Positions 54,065 to 62,058 of a stretch of 64,000 nt of DNA are shown here, piece by piece; positions within the stretch are counted from its first letter, which is position 1; the number at the start of each line of letters is the position of its first letter. Source of the stretch: JACMLD01 sp039916305 (GTDB taxonomy: Bacteria; Bacteroidota; Bacteroidia; Chitinophagales; Chitinophagaceae); NCBI GenBank assembly GCA_039916305.1, contig JBDSLR010000027.1, positions 62,001 through 126,000 of the forward strand. The letters run 5' to 3'. The translations under genes and the position numbers were made by a program. The notes beneath the pieces were generated by a model. That model had not been told where the DNA came from and made no database searches. It saw only the letters and a program-made list of their open reading frames with translations.

Positions 54065-56602
54065 ATGAAATTCGTTCTTCTGCCATTGCTGTTTATGTGT
54101 TTTGCCAAATGTTGCCTTGCGCAGGTCGATCCTGAAGCACAGCATGCAGCAGACCCCGGTAAACTTCAATTAAAAACCACCCGCCTGTTTGGAAAACTGG
54201 TGGATCCAAAAAACAATAAAGGCGTTGAGGCAGTTTCTGTACAGCTTTTCATTGCAAAAAACGATAGCCTGGTAGCGGGCATGCTTAGTAAACCAAATGG
54301 CGATTTCAATTTTTTAAATATACCCCGCGCAGACAGTTTTAGTTTGCTGGTTTCTGCTATTGGTTATGAACCCTGGAAACAACTTATTAAAACCAGCGCA
54401 CTTACAAAAAATGCAAACGCCCCGTTTGAAAAAGACCTTGGCAATATTATACTCACGGCTAAAATTAAACAGCTGGAAAATGTAACCGTTACGGCCAGCA
54501 GGCCCGCGCTGGAGATGGGCATCGACCGTAAAACATTTAATGTTGCCAAAAGCCTGACGGCTACCGGCGGCAGCGCCATAGACGTAATGAAAAATATTCC
54601 ATCTGTATCAGTTGATATTGATGGTAACGTAAAGCTGCGCAATGCCAGTCCACAGATATTTGTAGATGGGCGGCCGACTATTCTAACACTTGACCAGATA
54701 CCCGCCGATAACATTGAAAAAGTGGAATTGATTACCAATCCTTCTGCAAAGTATGACGCAGCCACCTCTGGCGGTATTATTAACGTGGTATTGAAAAAAA
54801 ATAAGCGCAATGGCTTAAATGGTATTGCCAGCGTATCGGCAGGTTCGCCCAGTGTTGCCAATGGCAATCTTAACCTCAACCTGCGGCAGGGCAAATTAAA
54901 CTTCTTTGTTATTGGGGCCTATAATAGCGGCGGTGGCAAAAACAAAGGAGAAACGAAAAGAGAAAACAGGAGCAATGGCATTACGCAGGATTATTTTAAC
55001 CAGCTAAGTATTAATGAACGGGTGCGCCGGTTTCGTTCTTTGCGTTTTGGAGTTGATTTTTTTATGGACAACCGCAATACCATCAGCGTTATACAGGATC
55101 TGGGTGCAGGCCGTTTTACAAATGAAGAAACACAAAACCAGGAATTTCTTAATAACAATAAAATACTGCAGTACACCGGCGATCGCAGAAGTGAAGGCCG
55201 CTTCGGCTTTAACCGCAACAGCACCCGCCTTAATTTTAAACATAGCTTTCCGGAAGCAGGCAAAGAATTTACTGCAGATCTTACTTATAATTACGGCAGC
55301 AGGTCAGATAATTCTGATATACTTAATAATTTTACGGATCCCGGGGGCAGCATGTACAAACCATCTACCCGGGTACGCAATAGCGGCAACAGCCATAACA
55401 ACCAATTTACGTTCCAGGCAGATTACGTATATCCAAAAGGAGAAAATACAAAATTTGAAACCGGCCTGCGCAGTTACCAGAATAAATTCAGCAGCTACTA
55501 CAACGCTTTTGCGGTCGACAACGTATCGGAAACAAAATTGCCCCTGAGTAATAATTATGATTACACAGAAAACATTCACGCCATCTATGGCACCTACTCC
55601 AAAAAGTACGGTGGCTTTTCTTACCAGGTAGGACTAAGAGCTGAATATGCAAAATTTTCCGGCCTGTTGGTAGACAGCGCCTTTAAGTTTGGTTATGAAT
55701 ACCCCGCCAGTATAAAGAGTATCTGGAATGCCTTATTTCCCAGTATTTTCCTGACGCAAAAAATAAATGACAATGACCAGGTACAGGTTAATTTTTCAAG
55801 AAGAATCCGCCGCCCCGATTTCTGGCAGCTGAATCCCTTTATAGACATCAGTGACCCGGTAAACCTTCGCCAGGGAAATCCGCAGTTAAAACCGGAATTT
55901 GTTAATTCCTTTGAATTCAATTACAATAAAACATATTCATCTGGCAATTTTCTTGCTGTACTATACCTGCGTAATAACCCCGCAGATATTACCCAATACA
56001 GTGATACCATTACCGCCGATCAATATGCACATTTAGCCAATGCAGGTGTGGATCCCAATGCCATCCTTAACACGTTTATTAACGGAAGTGTTACCAACCG
56101 TTGGGGTGCAGAATTTACCCTGCAGCAAAAATGGGGGTCAAATTTTGACATCACCCCTACCGCCAACTTTCAATATAGAACTGTAAAAGCTGCAGTAAAC
56201 GGCCTTGACCTAAGCAATAATGGTTTTAACTGGGATGCTAAGCTGATTGTGAATTACAAAATAGTGACGAAAAAGTACCCGGTATTTAATAACCTTAGCT
56301 TCCAGTTATCGGGAGAATATGAATCGCCGGAAGTAATACCACAGGGTAAAACAAAGTCTGAATTTGGGTCCGACTTTGCCATTCGGAAAGATTTTTTGAA
56401 GAACAATAAAGCCACGCTTACTTTTGGTATCAATGATATCTTTAATACCCAGCGCTGGGGAAATGTTTACGACACACCCTCTTTTTACCAGGATTCTTAC
56501 CGCAGGTGGAGCATCCGTACATTCCGCCTCAGTTTTAGTTACCGTTTTGGCAAGGCCGATTTTTCTTTATTAAACCGCAAAGACAAGAGCAATGATGATT
56601 AA
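54065..56602 (+). CDS. TonB-dependent outer membrane receptor with CarboxypepD_reg-like domain
   Basis: 845 aa. Signal peptide ending CLAQ; N-terminal Ig-like CarboxypepD-regulatory domain (residues about 35-130, LFGKLVDPKNNKGVEAVSVQL); plug domain (150-270) with SAIDVMKNIPSVSVDIDGNV and the family's IFVDGRPTILTLDQIPADNI; then a beta-barrel ending SIRTFRLSFSYRFGKADFSL. This is the PF14905-type outer membrane beta-barrel family of Bacteroidetes. Substrate unknown; no SusD-like or anti-sigma partner is present. It has its own candidate operator. Confidence 0.92.
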   Translation: MKFVLLPLLFMCFAKCCLAQVDPEAQHAADPGKLQLKTTRLFGKLVDPKNNKGVEAVSVQLFIAKNDSLVAGMLSKPNGDFNFLNIPRADSFSLLVSAIGYEPWKQLIKTSALTKNANAPFEKDLGNIILTAKIKQLENVTVTASRPALEMGIDRKTFNVAKSLTATGGSAIDVMKNIPSVSVDIDGNVKLRNASPQIFVDGRPTILTLDQIPADNIEKVELITNPSAKYDAATSGGIINVVLKKNKRNGLNGIASVSAGSPSVANGNLNLNLRQGKLNFFVIGAYNSGGGKNKGETKRENRSNGITQDYFNQLSINERVRRFRSLRFGVDFFMDNRNTISVIQDLGAGRFTNEETQNQEFLNNNKILQYTGDRRSEGRFGFNRNSTRLNFKHSFPEAGKEFTADLTYNYGSRSDNSDILNNFTDPGGSMYKPSTRVRNSGNSHNNQFTFQADYVYPKGENTKFETGLRSYQNKFSSYYNAFAVDNVSETKLPLSNNYDYTENIHAIYGTYSKKYGGFSYQVGLRAEYAKFSGLLVDSAFKFGYEYPASIKSIWNALFPSIFLTQKINDNDQVQVNFSRRIRRPDFWQLNPFIDISDPVNLRQGNPQLKPEFVNSFEFNYNKTYSSGNFLAVLYLRNNPADITQYSDTITADQYAHLANAGVDPNAILNTFINGSVTNRWGAEFTLQQKWGSNFDITPTANFQYRTVKAAVNGLDLSNNGFNWDAKLIVNYKIVTKKYPVFNNLSFQLSGEYESPEVIPQGKTKSEFGSDFAIRKDFLKNNKATLTFGINDIFNTQRWGNVYDTPSFYQDSYRRWSIRTFRLSFSYRFGKADFSLLNRKDKSNDD

Positions 56603-56670
56603 CAGGCGGGCGAAAAATGCTGCGTTAATTAAATTATTCGTTCTTCCAGCAATTATGCATCACTGTTTTG

Positions 56671-56701
56671 CAAAAAATAAAATGCCTGCGCAGGCAGGCA
56701 T
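56671..56701 (-). terminator. Terminator of the small-protein array
   Basis: Minus strand: 8-bp stem ATGCCTGC/GCAGGCAT (56694-56701 with 56682-56689), four-base loop, then TTTATTTTTT. Confidence 0.8.
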
Positions 56702-56824
56702 AGCTCAGTATTCATTCCACCTTATACATATCATCGAAACAAGATTTGCTGATTTTTGAAGTTGCTTTTACCGATGCTTTCACATACATCGCCAATTTAC
56801 GCCACCAGAAAATCAACCCAATTC

Positions 56825-56968
56825 TTATAACGCGAACCTTCTCTGTACACGGGCCCTTTTGGTGCGCTGAATATTCCAAACATCGGCTGCACTGATAATT
56901 CTGCTGCGGGTGGTAGAAAATACAGCGGCCAGGGTTGTTTTTACTTCGTTTGTTATTTGCGTTTTCAT
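56825..56968 (-). CDS. Small basic WNIQR-motif protein, copy 4
   Basis: 47 aa. Start ATG at 56968, stop TAA at 56825-56827. It keeps MKTQITNEVK at the start and ADVWNIQRTKRARVQRRF at the end, with substitutions at several positions relative to copies 2 and 3 (TTLAAVFSTTRSRIISAA). Codon-level silent changes relative to the other copies suggest purifying selection on the C-terminus. Function unknown. Confidence 0.7.
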   Translation of the reverse strand: MKTQITNEVKTTLAAVFSTTRSRIISAADVWNIQRTKRARVQRRFAL

Positions 56969-57004
56969 GATAATAATTTTTAAGATTTTTAATATTGTGA
57001 TGAC

Positions 57005-57148
57005 TTATAAAGAGAACCTTCTTTGAACCCGGGCTCTTTTGGTGCGCTGGATATTCCATACATCCGCTACACTAATAACCTTGCTGCGGGTGGTAGAAAA
57101 TATGGTGGCTAAGGTTGATTTCACTTCGTTTGTTATTTGCGTTTTCAT
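57005..57148 (-). CDS. Small basic WNIQR-motif protein, copy 3
   Basis: 47 aa: N-terminal MKTQITNEVKSTLATIFSTT and conserved C-terminal VADVWNIQRTKRARVQRRFS. Net charge strongly positive. Nearly identical at the DNA level to copy 2 including its leader, so recently duplicated. No signal peptide or membrane segment. Its leader (AT-rich, ending in ATTATC before ATG) repeats before copies 2 and 4. Confidence 0.72.
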   Translation of the reverse strand: MKTQITNEVKSTLATIFSTTRSKVISVADVWNIQRTKRARVQRRFSL

Positions 57149-57186
57149 GATAATTATTTTTTTGAGATTTTTAATATTGTGATGAC

Positions 57187-57330
57187 TTATAAAGAATACC
57201 TTCTTTGAACCCGGGCTCTTTTGGTGCGCTGGATATTCCATACATCAGCTACACTAATAACCTTGCTGCGGGTGGTAGAAAATATGGTGGCTAAGGTTGA
57301 TTTCACTTCGTTTGTTATTTGCGTTTTCAT
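57187..57330 (-). CDS. Small basic WNIQR-motif protein, copy 2
   Basis: 47 aa, same sequence as copy 3 but ending RRYSL. Leader and coding region differ from copy 3 by only about four bases over 182 bp. Located 39 bp after copy 1's stop; with a shared promoter upstream of copy 1, all four copies are probably on one transcript. Confidence 0.72.
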   Translation of the reverse strand: MKTQITNEVKSTLATIFSTTRSKVISVADVWNIQRTKRARVQRRYSL

Positions 57331-57369
57331 GATAATTATTTTTTTGAGATTTTTAAATATTGTAATAAC

Positions 57370-57558
57370 TTATAAAGAGAACCTTCTCTGTACCCGGGTT
57401 CTTTTGATGCGCTGAATATTCCATACATCAGCTATGCTTAGAATTCTGGGTTTGTTGTGATTGACGTCCAGGGCCAGCGTTTCTTTTACTTCTGTGGTTA
57501 AACCGGCCATTTGGGCTGTTGTAAGTGCTGGGAAGAAGTTGGTTGACTGCGTTTTCAT
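57370..57558 (-). CDS. Small basic WNIQR-motif protein, copy 1 (longest)
   Basis: 62 aa, the first and most divergent copy: MKTQSTNFFPALTTAQMAGL then a longer middle and the same end (IADVWNIQRIKRTRVQRRFS). A perfect promoter stands 84 bp upstream. The motif VWNIQR-x-KR-x-RVQRRF resembles a family of short, basic, multi-copy hypothetical proteins I associate with Bacteroidetes, but I know of no assigned function. Confidence 0.75.
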   Translation of the reverse strand: MKTQSTNFFPALTTAQMAGLTTEVKETLALDVNHNKPRILSIADVWNIQRIKRTRVQRRFSL

Positions 57559-57648
57559 GATGCTTTTTTTTATTTTTTTTTAAAAGTGTTTTTATCTGTC
57601 TCCCGGCGCAGAAGCGGTGTTTTTGTCTCTTTTGCTTCGTTGACTACA

Positions 57649-57679
57649 CAAAGATATAGACAAAAACAGTACTATGCAA
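57649..57679 (-). promoter_or_regulatory. Promoter of the small-protein array
   Basis: Minus strand: TTG (57677-57679), 20-bp spacer, TATCTTTG (57649-57656): full match to the Bacteroidetes promoter consensus, giving a leader of about 85 nt to copy 1. Confidence 0.72.
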
Positions 57680-58022
57680 AACAAAGTACCTTTTTTTTAT
57701 TAGTTCTGCCAACCGGCAGCTACCGTTTATTGATCGAAATTCAGTACAGTAAATGGTTTCAGCGGAATCAGCCATTTTCACCGCCGGTCAAAAAACTCGG
57801 TGAATGGGCCTTTACGGGGTGTGAACTGTGTTATTTTTGGCAAATTTTCATCGTTTTCTACCCAAATAGGCGCCAGTCCTCCTGATATTCCGGGTTCTCC
57901 TAAGACAAAGTGATATACCGAACTTAAAATGGGCTATGCCCGGGGCCAAATCAATAACAAGCCCTCTTCAAAACACCCTTGTGTTCATTTGAAGAGGGCT
58001 TGCTGATAAAGAGTGGAATAAC
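57680..58022. other. Intergenic region with terminator-like hairpin
   Basis: About 340 bp between the array promoter and the lipoprotein stop. It holds one hairpin (57959-58001); a 99-codon plus-strand frame running through the promoter (57586-57885) is not accepted. Confidence 0.5.
57959..58001. terminator. Terminator-like hairpin after the lipoprotein gene
   Basis: 14-bp perfect inverted repeat (57959-57972 with 57988-58001, AAGCCCTCTTCAAA and complement), 15-base loop. No U-run on either side, so the function is less sure. Confidence 0.55.
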
Positions 58023-58787
58023 TTATTCGTATTGAAAATTGATTTGCGCGTCTCCATCATTGGAACTGAGCACGCAGCCATCGGCATCGTACGTGTACTG
58101 GGTGGCAATATTATAGTCGAACTGTGTGCCCGGAAAATCGAATGCTGCCGTTAGTAATTCATTTCTGGACGCAAACTGCAATGAAAAACCTGCCTGGTCC
58201 AACACATACTTGGATACAATGGGGAAAACAGGTTTTTTACTGCCATATGTAAAAGTGGCGGTATATCCCTGGTTACCGGTTGTGGCTATTTTGAACAGGT
58301 TGCCATTGGTTCCATAAGTAAGTATAAAATCCGCTGCACTTGTGTTTTGCATAAACTGCACATGTATTTTACTCACCTGGTTATTGGTCACGGTATAGGT
58401 AAGCAAATCATCTTCAATTAAATCATCCGGCTCTCCGGCCGTTTTTTGCCAGCTTTTAAAAGTACCGGTTGCAGGCACCCCATTTTTATAGGCATAGGTG
58501 TAAATGTTCTTAAAATCATCTTCTGTGTCTTCCACTTTTACCAGGTTACCGCCTGCATCATACGTAAAAACAATACCTACCAGATTATCCGTACTCTTAT
58601 AAGAAGTCAGTCGTTTACTTCCATCATACAAAAAGTTGAAGACAGTGGTTTTAGCGCCTTCCGTTTTGGTAATTTTTGTTAATAGTTTTTGATTGCCGAC
58701 AGGTATCGGTGCCGGCGCGTCGTCTTTTTTACAGGATGCAAATGCGAGTATTGCTACAGCCAGTACAGGTAGAAACAATTTTTTCAT
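58023..58787 (-). CDS. Lipoprotein with beta-repeat (DUF4595-like) body
   Basis: 254 aa. SPII signal MKKLFLPVLAVAILAFAS-C (Cys19), Asp/Pro linker, then beta-strand repeats of the type FNFLYDGSKRLTSY, FTYDAGGNLVKVED, ILTYGTNGNLFKI, YTYDADGCVLSSND, which resemble RHS-like YD repeats and the DUF4595-type lipoproteins of Bacteroidetes. Probably surface-attached; function unknown. Confidence 0.8.
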   Translation of the reverse strand: MKKLFLPVLAVAILAFASCKKDDAPAPIPVGNQKLLTKITKTEGAKTTVFNFLYDGSKRLTSYKSTDNLVGIVFTYDAGGNLVKVEDTEDDFKNIYTYAYKNGVPATGTFKSWQKTAGEPDDLIEDDLLTYTVTNNQVSKIHVQFMQNTSAADFILTYGTNGNLFKIATTGNQGYTATFTYGSKKPVFPIVSKYVLDQAGFSLQFASRNELLTAAFDFPGTQFDYNIATQYTYDADGCVLSSNDGDAQINFQYE

Positions 58788-59011
58788 AAAAAATAATTTG
58801 TTGGTTTAATGTAAAAATCAACTTATGTTGATTCGGGTGCAATATTAGAGCGCTGTAAAGAACGGCCAGTTACCGAAAGGCATGAACCGGCCAATACAGT
58901 GTATGAACTGCGTTTACAGGCTTGAAATTCCTGCACTAAAAATTGGGGCTATAATTACTTGAGAGTGCTGGCCGTTTACTGCAATGCAGCCGCCGCGCGC
59001 CGAAAATATTG

Positions 59012-59545
59012 TTACGGCTTTCCAGTATCGGAAAAATGAATAGTCTGATGAAAATAACGCACAACAGCAGGCGCTATTGTGTCCTTATTATTTACAGCAA
59101 TGAATACAGGTGGGCGATATCGTTCTAGTCTTTGCAGCAGGTAGCTGATTTCCTGGTTGGCATAATGTTCATGACCGCTTTTTACGTCGGTGCGTTTGCC
59201 AAACAATGCATCAGCTTCGTCAAAAAATAAAATCCAGCTTTTTCCGGCTGCGGCTGTAAAAATTTTGTCAATATTTTTCTCGGTCTCGCCGATATATTTT
59301 GACACGACTGCAGATACATCAATACGGTATACTTCTATGCCGAGATGGCTACCTGCAAGCGCTGCAGCGGTTCCCTTATTTTGCCGGGAAGCGCCATTAA
59401 ACATAAACCGGCATGACTGCTGAACAGCCAGTATTTTATCAACATCCTGGTGCTGCCGGCAGGTATTTAGCAGTTTCAGCAAGTTTGCTGTAGCAGATCG
59501 TGGCATTACCTCTTCCCATTTCTTATCGGTTGTAATTATGTGCAT
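59012..59545 (-). CDS. AAA+ ATPase domain protein with damaged Walker A (eCIS-type)
   Basis: 177 aa from ATG 59545 (MHIITTDKKWEEV); the frame to 59599 adds 18 residues of unclear origin. The chain resembles the eCIS/Afp15-type AAA+ protein: YRIDVSAVVSKYIGETEKNI (73-92), Walker B ILFFDEADALFGKR (105-118), HEHYANQEISYLLQRLE (125-141), sensor-1 AVNNKD and R163. The P-loop, normally GPPGTGKT, reads GASRQNKGT at residues 51-59: GK is broken and the Thr displaced. ATP binding is doubtful. It is also short, without the usual N-terminal domain. Lies 8 kb beyond the spike genes. Confidence 0.78.
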   Translation of the reverse strand: MHIITTDKKWEEVMPRSATANLLKLLNTCRQHQDVDKILAVQQSCRFMFNGASRQNKGTAAALAGSHLGIEVYRIDVSAVVSKYIGETEKNIDKIFTAAAGKSWILFFDEADALFGKRTDVKSGHEHYANQEISYLLQRLERYRPPVFIAVNNKDTIAPAVVRYFHQTIHFSDTGKP

Positions 59546-59706
59546 ACGCTTAGCTTTTACAAAAGAGATCCTTGTTCCACAAAAAACTACCAGGTGCAAA
59601 CTAAAGATATTGAAAATAAAGGGATGCTGGTTTTGATTAAACTGCTACGCTACCTTTTTTTGATGCGGCCTGATTGAGTACCTTAGCATGATTACAGTTA
59701 TGTACG

Positions 59707-61929
59707 ATGGACCTGATCAAGGAATATAAAAGCTTTATAAACAGTTACTACCTGGGCGAAGGGCTGCGCATTACTACCGGCGCTGTTATACCGGCATTGG
59801 TTCTTAATTATTTTGGATGGCTTTCTGTTGGTATACTGGTCTCACTGGGTGCTGTATGCGTAAGTGCATCAGACAGTCCCGGTCCCATACTGCACCGCCG
59901 CAACGGCATGCAGGTTTGTACGGCTATCATCTTTGTTGTTTGCCTTGTTACCGGCTATGTGGCCCCCTATCCTTTTGCATTGGGCTGCTGGGTTGCAATA
60001 GCCTGTTTTATATTTTCAATGATTGGTGTATATGGCGGCCGCGTAATTTCAATAGGCATTGCTGCCCTGCTGGTAATGGTACTCAACATGAGCAAGCCAG
60101 GGCATGGCTGGAATATTTTACTGAATGCTTTGTACGTCACCGCTGGCGGATTGTGGTATATGGTTCTCAGCCTGGTGCTGTACCATGTACGTCCCTACAA
60201 ATTAATACAGCAGGCTTTAGGCGATTGCATTATGGCAACCGCTGACTATCTCCGCACCCGCGCCTCCTTTTATGAAAGCAATATAGATTACGATACTGTA
60301 TACCGGCAACTGATGGAGCAGCAGGTACAGGTGCAACACAAACAGGATCTGCTGCGCGAACTGCTGTATAAAAGCCGCACTATTGTTAAAGATTCCACCG
60401 TAACAAGCCGTACCCTGATGATGCTGTTCATTGACACGGTTGATTTATTTGAGAAAGCGGCTACTACGTTTTACCCCTATGAAAACCTGCATCATTTTTT
60501 TGACGATGCAGATATACTGCAGCATTTCAAGGATTGTGTACTGAGCATTGCCGATGCGCTGGACGATACCGGCATAGCAGTCAAAAGCGGCAAAGCTTCA
60601 GACCCGCCCGAAGCACTGCAGGAAAAACTGCTTGCCCTGCAGCAATATTTTACAGATTTCCGCAACACCCGTCTCAATGCAGAAAACCTGGAAGCCATCA
60701 TCACTCTCAGGAAAATATTACAGGCCATAGAAGATATGGCAGCCCGCATCAATACCCTGCACAACCAGACAAAATATGATAAAAAGCGGGCCCGTGATTT
60801 TAAGCCAACCGGTGACCACGATAAATTTGTTACCCATACTGATATCAGCTGGAAACTGCTGCGCGATAATATAACCATCAAGTCAGATATTTTCAGACAC
60901 TCCCTGCGTGTAAGCATTGCCGCTACAGCAGGCTATGGATTATCGCACCTGGTAATGCTGGGCCACAGTTACTGGATATTGCTTACCATAATTGTAATAC
61001 TTAAACCAGCATACAGTCTTACCAAAAAAAGAAATTACCAGCGGGTACTGGGTACAGTGGCCGGGGCGGTGGCGGGGATTGTGGTCTTGTATTTTATTAA
61101 AGACAATACAGTGTTGTTTATTATTATGCTGGTTTTAATGACGGGTACCTACAGTTTTGTACGTACCAATTACCTGCTGGCTGTAATATTCATGACACCG
61201 TACATTCTATTATTGTTTCATTTGCTGGACAGCGGCCATTTTAAAACCATCATCACGGATCGCATTATTGATACCGCTATTGGATCAGCCATTGCTTTTG
61301 CAGCCAATTTCTTTCTGCTGCCGGCATGGGAGCACGAACAAATTAAAAAATACCAGGCCGCGGCCATTGCGGCAAGTCTTGATTACTTTAACAATGTATC
61401 CAAAACTTTCACAGGTGCGGCCATCACGGACACACAATTCAGGTTAAGCCGCAAAGAAGCTTTTGTGGCGCTGGCCAATCTGTCGGATGCATTCTCGCGG
61501 TTACTGGCAGAACCCAAGAGCAAACAAAAAGATGCGTTGCAGGTGCACCAGTTTGTGGTACTTGCCCATACGCTTACCTCGCACATTGCAACGCTGGCGC
61601 ATTTCAGTAAAACACTGGCCGTTAAATACCAGTCGCCGGATTTTTTACCCATCATTACAGAAACAAGTGAAAACCTGGTAGCAGCACAGCAAAAGGTAGC
61701 GCAAACTGTTGCAACTGCTCCGCAGGCAGTAGCTTCTGTTAACACATTTATGCTCAGCACACATGTTAAAGAACTGGTAGCCAAACGGCATGCAGAACTG
61801 CAACAGGGACTGATACTTACCGATACCAGGCTGCGCCTCTCCGAACTAAAACCTATTGTAGACCAGTTTCAGTTTATAGCGAGTATTGCTGCTGATATCA
61901 GGAAAGCGGCAGACGGTAAAACGATGTAG
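59707..61929 (+). CDS. FUSC family membrane protein (YccS/YhfK-like)
   Basis: 740 aa. Two membrane blocks of about six helices each (residues about 20-170 and 400-540) separated by and followed by long helical cytosolic regions; FUSC core motif HSYWILLTIIVILKPAYSLT with KKRNYQRVLGTVAGA next to it. The group includes putative aromatic-acid or fusaric-acid exporters; the substrate is unknown here and no HlyD/TolC partners are adjacent. It is divergent from the AAA+ gene. Confidence 0.9.
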   Translation: MDLIKEYKSFINSYYLGEGLRITTGAVIPALVLNYFGWLSVGILVSLGAVCVSASDSPGPILHRRNGMQVCTAIIFVVCLVTGYVAPYPFALGCWVAIACFIFSMIGVYGGRVISIGIAALLVMVLNMSKPGHGWNILLNALYVTAGGLWYMVLSLVLYHVRPYKLIQQALGDCIMATADYLRTRASFYESNIDYDTVYRQLMEQQVQVQHKQDLLRELLYKSRTIVKDSTVTSRTLMMLFIDTVDLFEKAATTFYPYENLHHFFDDADILQHFKDCVLSIADALDDTGIAVKSGKASDPPEALQEKLLALQQYFTDFRNTRLNAENLEAIITLRKILQAIEDMAARINTLHNQTKYDKKRARDFKPTGDHDKFVTHTDISWKLLRDNITIKSDIFRHSLRVSIAATAGYGLSHLVMLGHSYWILLTIIVILKPAYSLTKKRNYQRVLGTVAGAVAGIVVLYFIKDNTVLFIIMLVLMTGTYSFVRTNYLLAVIFMTPYILLLFHLLDSGHFKTIITDRIIDTAIGSAIAFAANFFLLPAWEHEQIKKYQAAAIAASLDYFNNVSKTFTGAAITDTQFRLSRKEAFVALANLSDAFSRLLAEPKSKQKDALQVHQFVVLAHTLTSHIATLAHFSKTLAVKYQSPDFLPIITETSENLVAAQQKVAQTVATAPQAVASVNTFMLSTHVKELVAKRHAELQQGLILTDTRLRLSELKPIVDQFQFIASIAADIRKAADGKTM

Positions 61930-62058
61930 CAGATTTTGGCGAAAAGACTGAAATTAATGTTGTTTTAATACGCTGATGAAGTAATTTTAGCGTGATTAAA
62001 CCGTCCATACACTGAACTGTAGTTTTCATTCCTTCACTTTACAAAAAAAACGATTTAC

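Larger units (their letters stand above)
56825..57558 (-). repeat. Tandem array of four small-protein gene copies
   Basis: Starts at 57558, 57330, 57148 and 56968 (spacings 228, 182, 180 bp). Units 2 and 3 are almost identical including leaders; units 1 and 4 are diverged. Repeat length and open frames exclude a CRISPR array. Confidence 0.85.

Noticed and set aside
56825..57558. Possible CRISPR array
   Set aside because: The repeats are about 180 bp, coding, and without unique spacers of uniform length; no cas gene is present.
57586..57885. 99-codon plus-strand frame
   Set aside because: It runs antisense across the array promoter and lacks coding features.
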